DNA of 64,000 nucleotides, from the NCBI RefSeq assembly GCF_003475325.1, contig NZ_QRQC01000014.1, positions 1 to 64,000 of the forward strand, written 5' to 3'. The DNA is from Collinsella sp. AF33-16 (GTDB lineage: Bacteria > Actinomycetota > Coriobacteriia > Coriobacteriales > Coriobacteriaceae). Below the pieces are notes generated by a model. The model had not been told where the DNA came from, ran no database searches, and saw nothing but the letters and a program-made list of their open reading frames with translations. The translations under genes and the position numbers were made by a program. Below are positions 35,204 through 44,141 of the stretch, piece by piece (position 1 is the first letter of the stretch; each line of letters begins with the position of its first letter).

Positions 35204-35881
35204 ATGTCGCTGCGCGGTGGAATTGGTCTGCCTGAGCTGCCTATCAAGGATGGGCAGGAGTTTCGGCTTGGCATTATGGGTGGCACCTTCGACCCGATTC
35301 ATTACGGGCACTTGGTTACCGCCGAGCAGGCGCGCGAGTCGCTCGACTTGGACGCCGTGCTCTTTATGCCGGCCGGCTCTCCCGCCTTTAAGCTCGACAA
35401 ACCGGTGACGCCTGCTGAGGACCGTTATGCCATGACGGTCCTCGCCACCGCTGCGAATCCGGCTTTTTTGGCGAGCCGATTCGAGATCGACCGTCCGGGC
35501 GTGACCTATACGGCCGATACGCTTCATGCCCTTCGCGACTTTTACCCGCCGCAGGTAAAGCTCTACTTTATTACGGGCGCCGACGCGATTATCGATATTG
35601 TGACCTGGCATGATGCCGACCGAATCGCCGAGCTTGCCACGTTTATTGCGGCGACGCGACCGGGCTTTGATATCGATACTGCTCGCGCGCGAATCAAAGA
35701 GTCAGGCCTGCCGTTTGACGTGCGGTATATCCAGATTCCGGCGCTGGCGATTAGCTCGACCAACATTCGCAAGCGGGTTGCCCGTGGCATGAGCGTGCGC
35801 TATCTTACGAGCGAGTCCGTGCTCGGCTATATTCGCAAACGCGGGTTGTATACCGATCTGGGTCAAGAAGATTTTGAGTGA
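35204..35881 (+). CDS. nadD: Nicotinate-nucleotide adenylyltransferase
   Basis: Transfers AMP to nicotinate mononucleotide in NAD synthesis. The nucleotidyltransferase motif GGTFDPIHYGH lies at about residues 26-36, after an unusual 20-residue lead, and the second motif ISSTNIRKRV lies near the C-terminus. Length 225. Tight spacing with obg (3 bases) and yqeK (12 bases). Confidence 0.96.
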   Translation: MSLRGGIGLPELPIKDGQEFRLGIMGGTFDPIHYGHLVTAEQARESLDLDAVLFMPAGSPAFKLDKPVTPAEDRYAMTVLATAANPAFLASRFEIDRPGVTYTADTLHALRDFYPPQVKLYFITGADAIIDIVTWHDADRIAELATFIAATRPGFDIDTARARIKESGLPFDVRYIQIPALAISSTNIRKRVARGMSVRYLTSESVLGYIRKRGLYTDLGQEDFE

Positions 35882-35893
35882 TGGGGGTCTACG

Positions 35894-36502
35894 TTGTCGG
35901 TAGAGGATCAGTTTGAGGGCGATGAGCGCGCGCTGCTCAAGCGCATTCAAGAGCTACTCGATGTGCGTATGAAGGATAAGCGCAAGCGCTACATGCATTC
36001 GCTGGGTGTTGCTGAGACCGCGCTTCATCTGGCTGAGGTCTACCGCGTTGACGGCTTTGATGCCGCTGCCGCTGGCCTGATTCATGACTGGGATAAGGTA
36101 CTCTCCGATGACGAGCTCGTGGCCCGCGCGTTGCACTACGGCATTAAGGTTGCCGGCTCTCCTTCGGCCGCGACGCCGCTGCTGCATGGCCCGGTTGCCG
36201 CCTATGAGCTTCCGCAGCTATTTCCCGAGCTATCGCCAGCCGTTTTCCAGGCTGTCGACCGTCACACGGTGGGCGCCTGCGACATGACGCCGCTCGATAT
36301 GGTGGTCTTTGTGGCCGATGCCATCGAGCCTAACCGCCATGGTGATTATGCCCACGCGCTGCGCAAGATGGTGGGGGAGTCGACGCTTGACGAGTTGTTC
36401 TTCTCCTGTTTTGCGCAGGGTCTGGTCTACGTGATCCAGTCCGGGCGCTATCTTTATCCCACGGCTATTACGATTTACAACCATTACGCCCAGCTGCGCT
36501 AG
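35894..36502 (+). CDS. yqeK: HD-domain protein YqeK, probable Ap4A hydrolase
   Basis: HD-superfamily phosphohydrolase; YqeK proteins cleave diadenosine tetraphosphate. The metal ligands are visible in MHSLGVAETALHLAEV and then LIHDWDK (the HD pair). A further His cluster lies in LLHGPVAAYEL and VDRHTVG. Start is TTG 35894 with GGGGG upstream. Length 202. nadD-yqeK-rsfS is a conserved order. Confidence 0.93.
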   Translation: MSVEDQFEGDERALLKRIQELLDVRMKDKRKRYMHSLGVAETALHLAEVYRVDGFDAAAAGLIHDWDKVLSDDELVARALHYGIKVAGSPSAATPLLHGPVAAYELPQLFPELSPAVFQAVDRHTVGACDMTPLDMVVFVADAIEPNRHGDYAHALRKMVGESTLDELFFSCFAQGLVYVIQSGRYLYPTAITIYNHYAQLR

Positions 36503-36530
36503 CTCGGGTGTGTCTAGAAAGAGGTATTCC

Positions 36531-36986
36531 ATGGCCGATGAGACCATGACTGACGATCAGATTCTTGAAGGTGTGGAGCACAAGAGCTTCGTTGCCACGT
36601 CCGACCGCACCGCTGCCTCGCTGTCCGCGAGCGGTGTCGCCGCCGAGGATGTCGCCCGCGCCGCCGCGCAGGCCGCCTACGACAAGAAGGGCGAGGACGT
36701 GCAGGTGCTCGATCTGACCGAGCTCTCCGACGTGTGCGATTACTTTGTGATCGCCACCGGTACCAACAACCGTCAGGTCGATTCTATCGTCGACGAGATC
36801 GAGGAGAAGGTTGCCGAGGCCTGCGGTGAGCACCCGTTCTCCATCGAGGGCCGCGAGCAGAAGACCTGGATGCTCATGGATTACGGCTCGGTTGTCGTCC
36901 ACGTCTTCACCCCCGAGGCCCGCGACTTCTACCGCCTCGAGAAGCTCTGGGGCGACGCTCCCCAGCTCCCCCTCAATCTCCTCTAG
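36531..36986 (+). CDS. rsfS: Ribosomal silencing factor RsfS
   Basis: Binds L14 and blocks joining of ribosomal subunits in starvation. The core has LSDVCDYFVIATGTNNRQV and WMLMDYGSVVVHVFTPEARDFYRLEKLW, both typical. A 45-residue Asp/Ala-rich lead precedes it, giving 151 residues against about 110-120 usual. ATG 36531 has AAGAGG seven bases upstream. It ends the obg cluster, and a strong terminator follows. Confidence 0.95.
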   Translation: MADETMTDDQILEGVEHKSFVATSDRTAASLSASGVAAEDVARAAAQAAYDKKGEDVQVLDLTELSDVCDYFVIATGTNNRQVDSIVDEIEEKVAEACGEHPFSIEGREQKTWMLMDYGSVVVHVFTPEARDFYRLEKLWGDAPQLPLNLL

Positions 36987-37031
36987 GACCTTATTTGGGC
37001 GGGGCTTCTCTAGAGCCACCCTCTACCGTTC

Positions 37032-37073
37032 GCCGGGCAGTTGCACTACCTGCAGCTGCCCGGCTTTCTTTTT
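37032..37073 (+). terminator. Terminator after rsfS
   Basis: Stem GCCGGGCAG/CTGCCCGGC (9 bp), with further inner pairing, followed by TTTCTTTTT. It lies just before the convergent dinB stop. Confidence 0.93.
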
Positions 37074-37087
37074 GCCCAAAACGCAAA

Positions 37088-38344
37088 TCATTGGGAGGAG
37101 AAGCGGGATTGGCGGCCGAAGGATAGGGCGGTGTCGCCGAATTTGTCTCGGACGGCGTCGATGGCGACGGAGAGGTCGCGGCGGTCGCTGGATTGGGCTC
37201 CGCGGTCATCGATCTCGCAGAACAGGTCGGTCTGGATACCGCCTTGGTGGTTGAAGTCGCTCATGCCGATACCCGCTAGACGTACGTGCATGCCTTCTTG
37301 CCAGATATTGTCGAGCAGCTCGAGCGCTACGGCCACAAAGATATTCTCGTCGTCGGTGGGGTGGGGCAAGCGGCGCTGTGCCGTGCGTCCGCTGCCGTAA
37401 GAGTATTTGAGCTTGAGCGTCACCGTGGCGCCCGTCAGCCCCTGGCGGCGCAGGCGGCGCCCAACCGACTCGCCGAGCAGCGCGATCGCCGCCTCGATAT
37501 CCCCACGCTCAGTCAAATCCTTCGCAAAGGTGCGCTCATTGCTCACCGATTTAACTTCACGTTCCTCTTCCAGGCTAGTGACCTCGGATACTTCGAGCCC
37601 CAAAGCACGTTGACGCATTCGCTCGCCATTCACGCCAAAGATTGCAGCCAGGGTGGACTCTGGCGCGCGTGAAAGCTCGCCGAGCGTATAGATGCGCATG
37701 CGACGCAGTCGCTCCTCGGCCGAACGCCCGATTCCGCTCATGGCAGATACCGGCAGCGCGGCCAAAAACCGCTGTTCCGTACCGGGGCGCACAATGGTCA
37801 GACCAAACGGCTTGTCCCGCTCGCTTGCGATTTTGGCCACGGTCTTGTTGCACCCAACGCCAATAGAGCAGGTCACTCCCAGCGCTGCCACGCGGTCGCT
37901 TATGCGCCGCGCAACCAGCAGCGGGTCTTCGGGCGCAAAGCGGCCCGGCGTGATATCGATAAAAGCTTCGTCGATGGATACGCGCTCCACGCGCGGGGTC
38001 TCATCGGCAAGAATCGCCATGACCTGCGCGCTGACCTCGTGGTAGCGATCAAAGTGTCCGTGCGTCCAAATGGCCTGCGGGCACAGACGCCGCGCCTCGG
38101 CCGAGGCCATGGCAGAATGCACACCAAAGCGACGTGCCTCGTACGAGCACGTGGACACGACGCCGCGTGATTCGGCGTCTCCGCCCACGATGAGCGGTTT
38201 GCCGCGCCATTCGGGATGATCGAGCATCTCCACGCTCGCAAAAAATGCATCGAGGTCCATCAGGCCCACCGCCGGACCCGTCCAGGGCGGCGGCGTGACG
38301 CCCGCAGCATCCTCATAACCGTATGTATGTTCGCGTCTTTCCAT
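37088..38344 (-). CDS. dinB: DNA polymerase IV (Y family)
   Basis: Error-prone translesion polymerase. Active-site motifs are LMDLDAFFASVE (about 28-39) and SIDEAFID (near 120), and the steric-gate region reads TCSYEARRFGVHSAM. A clamp-binding sequence QTDLF sits close to the C-terminus. Length 418 including a 25-residue lead. No Shine-Dalgarno precedes ATG 38344; a TATACT box ends 6 bases before it, so the mRNA may be leaderless. I see no clear LexA box. Confidence 0.95.
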   Translation of the reverse strand: MERREHTYGYEDAAGVTPPPWTGPAVGLMDLDAFFASVEMLDHPEWRGKPLIVGGDAESRGVVSTCSYEARRFGVHSAMASAEARRLCPQAIWTHGHFDRYHEVSAQVMAILADETPRVERVSIDEAFIDITPGRFAPEDPLLVARRISDRVAALGVTCSIGVGCNKTVAKIASERDKPFGLTIVRPGTEQRFLAALPVSAMSGIGRSAEERLRRMRIYTLGELSRAPESTLAAIFGVNGERMRQRALGLEVSEVTSLEEEREVKSVSNERTFAKDLTERGDIEAAIALLGESVGRRLRRQGLTGATVTLKLKYSYGSGRTAQRRLPHPTDDENIFVAVALELLDNIWQEGMHVRLAGIGMSDFNHQGGIQTDLFCEIDDRGAQSSDRRDLSVAIDAVRDKFGDTALSFGRQSRFSSQ

Positions 38345-38350
38345 GTCATG

Positions 38351-38356
38351 AGTATA
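38351..38356 (-). promoter_or_regulatory. Putative -10 box giving a leaderless dinB mRNA
   Basis: TATACT on the minus strand; six bases separate it from the A of the dinB ATG, the spacing expected for transcription start at that A. No -35 consensus. Confidence 0.4.
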
Positions 38357-38460
38357 CCGCGCAGCTCATGTGGGGTGCGTGTATGTGCTTGCAAATCGCG
38401 AATTCTTGTCTAAGATATGGATTTGCCCTCGACTACACCGAAGAAGTTGGTCTCACGGAC

Positions 38461-38489
38461 TTCACCTGCCCGCGTCGATGGCGTATTAT
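38461..38489 (+). promoter_or_regulatory. Putative promoter of rpsP
   Basis: TTCACC (38461-38466), 17-base spacer, TATTAT (38484-38489). The -35 is a poor match. The remainder of the 201-base dinB-rpsP gap holds nothing else I can assign. Confidence 0.45.
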
Positions 38490-38545
38490 GTTCAACTGTT
38501 TGTTTGTAGTTGCAGCCTAAAGCTGCTTGGTTGGAGGAGTTTCCT

Positions 38546-38887
38546 TTGGCAGTCAAGATTCGCCTTGCTCGTCACGGCGCTAAGAAGCGTCCGTACTACC
38601 GTGTCGTCGTCGCCGATTCCCGCGCCCCGCGTGACGGTCGTATCATCGAGGAGGTTGGCCGCTACAATCCGATGACCGCCCCCAAGACCATCAACCTCGA
38701 CCTCGAGAAGATTGCTGACTGGCAGTCCAAGGGCGCTCAGCTTACCGACGCCGTCGCCGCTCTGGTCAAGGCCGCCAACGAGGGCGAGAAGACCGAGGCC
38801 GTCGTCAAGAAGTCCAAGAAGCAGCTCGCCAAAGAGGCCGAGGCCGCTAAGGCTGCCGCTGAGGCCGCTGAGGGCGCCGAGGAGTAA
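38546..38887 (+). CDS. rpsP: 30S ribosomal protein S16
   Basis: Small-subunit assembly protein; [20 protein letters not shown] is canonical and fixes TTG 38546 as start, with GGAGGAG six bases upstream. Core length about 85; a 28-residue C-terminal tail of Ala, Glu and Lys brings it to 113. It leads the rpsP-khpA-rimM-trmD-lepB operon. Confidence 0.97.
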   Translation: MAVKIRLARHGAKKRPYYRVVVADSRAPRDGRIIEEVGRYNPMTAPKTINLDLEKIADWQSKGAQLTDAVAALVKAANEGEKTEAVVKKSKKQLAKEAEAAKAAAEAAEGAEE

Positions 38888-38890
38888 ATC

Positions 38891-39175
38891 GTGCCTGAGG
38901 TTGACGCTGCACAGCTCGAGGGTGAGGCAATGCTCTCAGATCGCATCGCCGATCTCGTCGAATATCTCGTTGTTCAGATCGTCGACGACCCGGATTCCGT
39001 GAGCCTCGAGGTCATCGATGGTGACGACGCCTCCACGATTGAGGTTTCGGTTGCCGAGGATGACGTCGCTAAGGTCATCGGCCGTCGTGGCCGTACCATC
39101 AAGGCCATTCGCACGCTCGCCCGTGCGCTGGCCGCTCGCCTCGACACCGCTGTCGAGGTAGAGGTTCTGGGCTAG
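38891..39175 (+). CDS. khpA: KH-domain RNA-binding protein KhpA
   Basis: A 94-residue single KH-domain protein that partners KhpB in RNA binding and cell-size control in Gram-positives. The GxxG loop is GRRG in VIGRRGRTIKAIRTL. Start is GTG 38891, three bases after the rpsP stop, with GAGGAG inside rpsP. Confidence 0.95.
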   Translation: MPEVDAAQLEGEAMLSDRIADLVEYLVVQIVDDPDSVSLEVIDGDDASTIEVSVAEDDVAKVIGRRGRTIKAIRTLARALAARLDTAVEVEVLG

Positions 39176-39179
39176 GACC

Positions 39180-39701
39180 TTGAGGTCCCAGTACAAAAAC
39201 ATCGCCCGTGTGGTCAAACCGCACGGAAGGAAGGGGGAGGTCCTCGCGCAGCCGCTGCGGGGGCTTCCTTCTGTATTGGAGCCGGGTATGCGCGTCGCCT
39301 TGACGCCGCCGGCACTCAAGCGCGACCGTTTTTGCACGGTTGTGTCCGTCACCGATACGGGCGATGGCGATCTGGTCTCGTTTGAGGGCATTGATGACTT
39401 GACGGCCGCTGAGGGCATCACGGGATGCTATGTGCTGGCAAATCGTGACGATTTTGAGCTCGATTCACTCGACGCCGCCTATACCGACCTGATGGGTCGC
39501 GAGGTGATCGATGAGCGCTTCGGTTCGCTCGGCACGATTGTCGAGATCATGTCGACGCCCGCCAACGATGTTTGGGTTGTCGAGGGTGATCGGTACGGCG
39601 AGGTGCTGATTCCCGTGATCGAGCAGGTTGTGCTCGATCTTCCCGACACAGGAACAATTTCCGTCCACGTTATGGACGGCTTGATCGATATGGACAAGTA
39701 G
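39180..39701 (+). CDS. rimM: Ribosome maturation factor RimM
   Basis: Helps mature the 30S head, binding S19. The N-terminal barrel begins IARVVKPHGRKGEV, where the family G-x-x-G-E-V is clear, and the PRC-barrel half has DLMGREV and LIPVIEQVV. Start TTG 39180 has AGGA upstream. Length 173. Four bases after khpA and ten before trmD. Confidence 0.95.
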   Translation: MRSQYKNIARVVKPHGRKGEVLAQPLRGLPSVLEPGMRVALTPPALKRDRFCTVVSVTDTGDGDLVSFEGIDDLTAAEGITGCYVLANRDDFELDSLDAAYTDLMGREVIDERFGSLGTIVEIMSTPANDVWVVEGDRYGEVLIPVIEQVVLDLPDTGTISVHVMDGLIDMDK

Positions 39702-39711
39702 GGAGGACAGC

Positions 39712-40470
39712 ATGCTGATCGAGACCCTTTCGGTCTTTCCCGAGATGTTTGAGCCCGTCATGTCCACGTCGATTTTGGGCCGCGCCCGCAAGGCCGGCCT
39801 TTTTGATTTTAAGGCGTATAACCTGCGCGACTGGACGCACGACCGCCATCGCACCGTCGATGACGAGCCGTATGGCGGCGGGCAGGGCATGCTCATGAAG
39901 GTCGAGCCCATCGCCGAGGCCATCGAGGCTATTAGCTCCGAGGGTCCCAAGCCCACCGTGGTGTTCTTTACGCCCTGCGGCGAGCCCTTTACGCAGCATG
40001 TGGCCGAGCGTCTGCTTAAAAGCGAGCGCCTGCTGTTTGTGTGCAGCCGTTACGAGGGCGTCGACGAGCGCGCATATGCGTATGCCGATGAGCGCCTGTC
40101 GATCGGCGACTACGTGCTCACGGGCGGTGAGTTGCCCGCTATGGTCGTTGCCGATGCCGTCGTACGACTCATTCCCGGAGCCTTGGGCGACGAGATGAGC
40201 AACGTGGACGAGTCCTTCTCGACCGCCGAGGACGGTGGCCTGCTCGAGTACGCGCAGTACACCCGCCCCGCCGAGTTCAATGGCGAGGGCGTGCCTCCGG
40301 TACTCGTAAGCGGCGACCACGCCAAGGTCGATGCCTGGCGTCGCAAAAACGCCATCGAGCGTACCTGTCGTTGGCGTCCCGATCTTATCGAGACGGCACG
40401 CCTTACGCCCGAGGAGCGCGCCTACGCGCAGGAGATCCTTGACGCTTCGTATTCGCAGAGCGAGGAGTGA
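39712..40470 (+). CDS. trmD: tRNA (guanine-N1-)-methyltransferase TrmD
   Basis: Methylates G37 next to the anticodon, preventing frameshifts. The SPOUT trefoil-knot motifs are visible: YGGGQGML, CSRYEGVDER and IGDYVLTGGELPA. Length 252. GGGAGGA upstream of ATG 39712. Two bases separate its stop from lepB. Confidence 0.97.
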   Translation: MLIETLSVFPEMFEPVMSTSILGRARKAGLFDFKAYNLRDWTHDRHRTVDDEPYGGGQGMLMKVEPIAEAIEAISSEGPKPTVVFFTPCGEPFTQHVAERLLKSERLLFVCSRYEGVDERAYAYADERLSIGDYVLTGGELPAMVVADAVVRLIPGALGDEMSNVDESFSTAEDGGLLEYAQYTRPAEFNGEGVPPVLVSGDHAKVDAWRRKNAIERTCRWRPDLIETARLTPEERAYAQEILDASYSQSEE

Positions 40471-40472
40471 GA

Positions 40473-41036
40473 ATGGTTCCATCGCAGCATTCTGCCCTGA
40501 GGGGTGCCTTTGAGTGGATCGTGGTCGTCGCGATCGCACTGGTCGCCACCTTCTTGATTCGCTCATTTGTGGTCGAACCCTTTGTGGTGCCCACCGGCTC
40601 CATGGAGTCCACGATTGAGATCGGCGATCAGATTCTGGCGCAGAAGGTGACGCTCGAACTCGGGCAGCCCGTCAAGCAGGGCGATATCGTGGTGTTTCAC
40701 AACCCCGATGCCACGTCCGAGCATGACGTGCTGGTAAAGCGCGTTATTGCCACGGCCGGTCAGACGGTCGACCTGCAGGACGGCAAGGTTGTCGTCGACG
40801 GCCAGGCGCTCGACGAAGACTATACGACCGGCATGAGCTGGCCGCTTTCGGTCCAAGCCCCTGGCGCTCAGGTGAGCTATCCCTACACCGTCCCTGACGA
40901 CTGTGTGTGGGTGATGGGCGACAACCGCGAGAACTCTGCTGACTCCCGCTACTTTGGCCCGGTCGACCGCTCCGACTTGATCGCCGTGGCGCTTGTACGC
41001 TACTGGCCGCTCAACCGTATCGGCGCTATCGACTAA
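40473..41036 (+). CDS. lepB: Signal peptidase I
   Basis: Membrane serine protease that cuts signal peptides. One N-terminal membrane helix (IVVVAIALVATFLIRSF) is followed by the catalytic Ser in PTGSMEST and the catalytic Lys in DVLVKRVIA. The C-terminal box VMGDNRENSADSRYFGPV is canonical. ATG 40473 with GAGGAG six bases upstream is preferred over GTG 40467. Length 187. Confidence 0.96.
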   Translation: MVPSQHSALRGAFEWIVVVAIALVATFLIRSFVVEPFVVPTGSMESTIEIGDQILAQKVTLELGQPVKQGDIVVFHNPDATSEHDVLVKRVIATAGQTVDLQDGKVVVDGQALDEDYTTGMSWPLSVQAPGAQVSYPYTVPDDCVWVMGDNRENSADSRYFGPVDRSDLIAVALVRYWPLNRIGAID

Positions 41037-41095
41037 AAACCGCTATAGTACAGTACCTAACCGTGTAATCGTTTCGACGAGGGGATATTAGAGGC

Positions 41096-42007
41096 ATGAA
41101 CGCTTCATCGCTTTCCTTCCAAGACATCATCCTGCGCCTCCAGCAGTACTGGGGCGAGCAGGGCTGCGTCATTATGCAGCCCTATGACTCCGAGGTCGGT
41201 GCCGGTACCTTCCATACCGCGACCACGCTGCGCTCGCTCGGTCCCGCCGAGTGGCGCACCTGCTATGCGCAGCCCTGCCGCCGTCCCGCCGACGGCCGCT
41301 ACGGCGAGAATCCCAACCGCATGCAGCACTACTATCAGTTCCAGGTGCTCATCAAGCCCTCGCCGGTCAACGCCCAGGAGCTCTACCTGGGTTCGCTGGC
41401 CGCCATTGGCCTGGACCCCAACGACCATGACGTCCGCTTTGTCGAGGACGACTGGGAGAGTCCGACGCTCGGCGCCTGGGGCCTTGGCTGGGAGGTCTGG
41501 CTCAATGGCATGGAGGTCACGCAGTTTACGTACTTCCAGCAGGTGGGCGGCATCGAGGTCGACCCCGTGCCCGTCGAGATCACCTATGGCCTGGAGCGTA
41601 TCGCCATGTACGCCCAGGGCGTCAACTCGGTCTACGACCTGGTGTGGAGCTACCTGCCCGACGGCACGCCCATGACCTACGGCGACGTGTTCCTGGAGAA
41701 CGAGCGCGAGTTCAGCGCTTACAACTTTGAGGTCGCCAACGTCGAGATGATGCGTCAGAAGTTTGACGACTACGAGGCCGAGTGCCACTCCTGCCTGGAG
41801 CGCAAGCTGCCGCTGCCGGCATATGACTGCGTCATGAAGTGCAGCCATGCCTTCAACCTGCTCGATGCCCGCGGTGCACTGTCCGCAGTCGAGCGTGCCA
41901 ACTACATCCTGCGCGTCCGCGCCGTCGCCAAGGCGTGCTGCGAGGCCTATATGGCCGAGGTCGCCGGAATCAACGAGAATGCCGATCAGGAAGGCGAGGT
42001 GGCGTAA
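41096..42007 (+). CDS. glyQ: Glycine-tRNA ligase alpha subunit
   Basis: Catalytic alpha chain of the bacterial alpha2-beta2 glycyl-tRNA synthetase. Starts with [21 protein letters not shown] and has [14 protein letters not shown] [18 protein letters not shown]. Length 303. glyS follows four bases later. A TATAGT box at 41043-41048 may start this transcript; the 59-base leader has no room for a T-box. Confidence 0.97.
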   Translation: MNASSLSFQDIILRLQQYWGEQGCVIMQPYDSEVGAGTFHTATTLRSLGPAEWRTCYAQPCRRPADGRYGENPNRMQHYYQFQVLIKPSPVNAQELYLGSLAAIGLDPNDHDVRFVEDDWESPTLGAWGLGWEVWLNGMEVTQFTYFQQVGGIEVDPVPVEITYGLERIAMYAQGVNSVYDLVWSYLPDGTPMTYGDVFLENEREFSAYNFEVANVEMMRQKFDDYEAECHSCLERKLPLPAYDCVMKCSHAFNLLDARGALSAVERANYILRVRAVAKACCEAYMAEVAGINENADQEGEVA

Positions 42008-42010
42008 GCC

Positions 42011-44107
42011 ATGGCAGACGCTAAGGATTTCCTGTTTGAGATCGGTACGGAGGAAATGCCCTCCGCACCGCTGAACAATGCCGTCAAGCAGCTTGGCACC
42101 ATGATCGCCAAGGGTCTCGACGAGGCCGGTCTGGACCACGGCGAGGTCCGCGTGATCTCGAGCCCGCGTCGCCTGGCTGCGCTCGTTGCCGACGTCGCCA
42201 CCGCGACCGATGAGGTTCACGAGGTCAAGCGTGGCCCCGCGGCCAACATCGCCTTCGACGCTGACGGTAACGCTACCAAGGCCGCCCAGGGCTTCGCCCG
42301 CAAGTGCGGTGTGGCTGCCGAGGACCTGGTCCGTCGCGAGGACACCGACGGTCGCGAGTACGTCTTTGCGGAGAAGAACATTCCTTCCGCCCCGGCCACC
42401 CCGATCCTGACGGCCCTGTGCGAGAAGACCATCGCCGGCCTGCAGTGGCCCAACTACCGCAGCCAGCGCTGGGGCCACGAGCACGCCACGTTCGTGCGTC
42501 CGGTCCGCTGGATCTGCTGCCTTCTGGGCGAGGGCGTCGTGCCCGTGTCGTTTGCCGACGTGACGAGCGGCAACACCACGCGTGGCCATCGCGTGCTTGG
42601 CCCCGGTGACCACGTTGTTGCCAGCCCCGCCGTCTACGAGCAGGTGCTCGAGGACGCCGGCGTGCTTTCTGCCGAGCGTCGTCGTGAGGCCATCCTTGCC
42701 GGTATCGCCGAGGTCGAGGCCGCTCGCCCCGGCTGCCATGTCGACACGCCCAAGAAGGTCTTTGAGGAGGTCATTAACCTCTGCGAGTGGCCGACGGTGC
42801 TCGTCGGTACCTTCGACGAGGAGTTCCTCAAGGTCCCGCACGAGATCATCTGCGAGTCCATGCTCACCAACCAGCGCTACTTCCCGATCTATGACGGCGA
42901 GGGCAAGCTTACGCGTGAGTTCGTGGTCGTCTCCAACAGCAAGCCCGAGAATGCCGAGCGCGTGATCGACGGCAACGAGCGCGTCGTGCGCGCACGCCTG
43001 GATGACGCCAAGTTCTTCTACGAGGAGGATCTGAAGATCTCTCTCGACGAGTTTCGTGAGCGCCTGGCCAAGGTCGCTTTCCAGGAGAAGCTCGGCAGCG
43101 TGCTCGCCAAGTCCGAGCGTATTGAGCAGCTCGCGCTCGCTATTGCCCGCGAGGCTCACCTGGGTGCCCACCTTGCCGCCGATGCCGGCCGTGCCGCGCA
43201 TCTGTGCAAGGCCGACCTGGTGTCCAACGCCGTCGTCGAGTTCACGAGCCAGCAGGGCGTGATGGGCGGTTACTACGCCATCGCGATGGGGGAGAACGAC
43301 GAGGTCGCTCATGCTATCCGCGATCACTATCGTCCCCGCTTTGCCGGCGACGAGCTGCCCGAGGGCACCGCTGGCTGCATCGTGGCCTGCGCCGATAAGC
43401 TCGATACCATTGCCGGCATCTTTGCCATCGGCGAGCCCCCGACCGGCTCTTCCGACCCGTACGCGCTGCGTCGTGCCGCCATCGGCATCATCAACATCCT
43501 GCGCGACCGCCTGCCGATCGACCCCACGTCGCTCATCGACTTTGCCCTCCAGCTCTATAGCGAGCAGGGTATTGAGTTCGACGCCGCCGAGGTCACCCAG
43601 CAGGTACGCGACTTCTTCCACGGTCGTTTGGTGAGTATGGCCCGCGACGAGAAGATCCCGGCCGACACCGTTGCCGCCGTTTCCGCGGTGCACATCATTG
43701 CCCCGTCGGTCTTCTTCGCCCGCTGCGCTGCCCTCGACGAGGCTCGCAAGAACGACGCCGAGACCTTCGACAACCTGGCGACTGCCTACGCCCGCGCCGC
43801 GCATATCTCCAAGCCCGAGCTGGGTGCGGAGTACGATCGTGCCCTGATGGGCGAGGTCGAGCTTGCGCTTGCCGACGCCTCCGAGGCCGCTCAGACCGCC
43901 GTCGATGGCGCTCTTGCCGCCGAGGATTATCCTGCCGCGTTTGCCGCGCTCGCCGCCCTGCGCGCGCCCATCGACCGCTTCTTCGACGAGGTTATGGTCA
44001 TGGACAAGGACGAGCAGCTCCGCGATAATCGCCTTAAGCTGCTCAATCGCTTCGAGGCCGTTTTCTCCGGCATCGCTAACATTGGTGAGCTTGCCCGCAA
44101 AAAGTAA
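42011..44107 (+). CDS. glyS: Glycine-tRNA ligase beta subunit
   Basis: The tRNA-binding beta chain of the glycyl-tRNA synthetase. Starts FLFEIGTEEMPSAPL, typical; HD-like segments and a C-terminal anticodon-binding DALR-type domain (near residues 590-690, ending DNRLKLLNRFEAVFSGIANI) follow. Length 698. The pair makes a complete enzyme. Confidence 0.97.
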   Translation: MADAKDFLFEIGTEEMPSAPLNNAVKQLGTMIAKGLDEAGLDHGEVRVISSPRRLAALVADVATATDEVHEVKRGPAANIAFDADGNATKAAQGFARKCGVAAEDLVRREDTDGREYVFAEKNIPSAPATPILTALCEKTIAGLQWPNYRSQRWGHEHATFVRPVRWICCLLGEGVVPVSFADVTSGNTTRGHRVLGPGDHVVASPAVYEQVLEDAGVLSAERRREAILAGIAEVEAARPGCHVDTPKKVFEEVINLCEWPTVLVGTFDEEFLKVPHEIICESMLTNQRYFPIYDGEGKLTREFVVVSNSKPENAERVIDGNERVVRARLDDAKFFYEEDLKISLDEFRERLAKVAFQEKLGSVLAKSERIEQLALAIAREAHLGAHLAADAGRAAHLCKADLVSNAVVEFTSQQGVMGGYYAIAMGENDEVAHAIRDHYRPRFAGDELPEGTAGCIVACADKLDTIAGIFAIGEPPTGSSDPYALRRAAIGIINILRDRLPIDPTSLIDFALQLYSEQGIEFDAAEVTQQVRDFFHGRLVSMARDEKIPADTVAAVSAVHIIAPSVFFARCAALDEARKNDAETFDNLATAYARAAHISKPELGAEYDRALMGEVELALADASEAAQTAVDGALAAEDYPAAFAALAALRAPIDRFFDEVMVMDKDEQLRDNRLKLLNRFEAVFSGIANIGELARKK

Positions 44108-44141
44108 GCTAGCCTGCGCATAAGCGCAAAAGGAGCCCCGC

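Noticed and set aside
41037..41095. T-box riboswitch before glyQS
   Set aside because: The 59-base leader is too short and lacks the T-box sequence and specifier stem.
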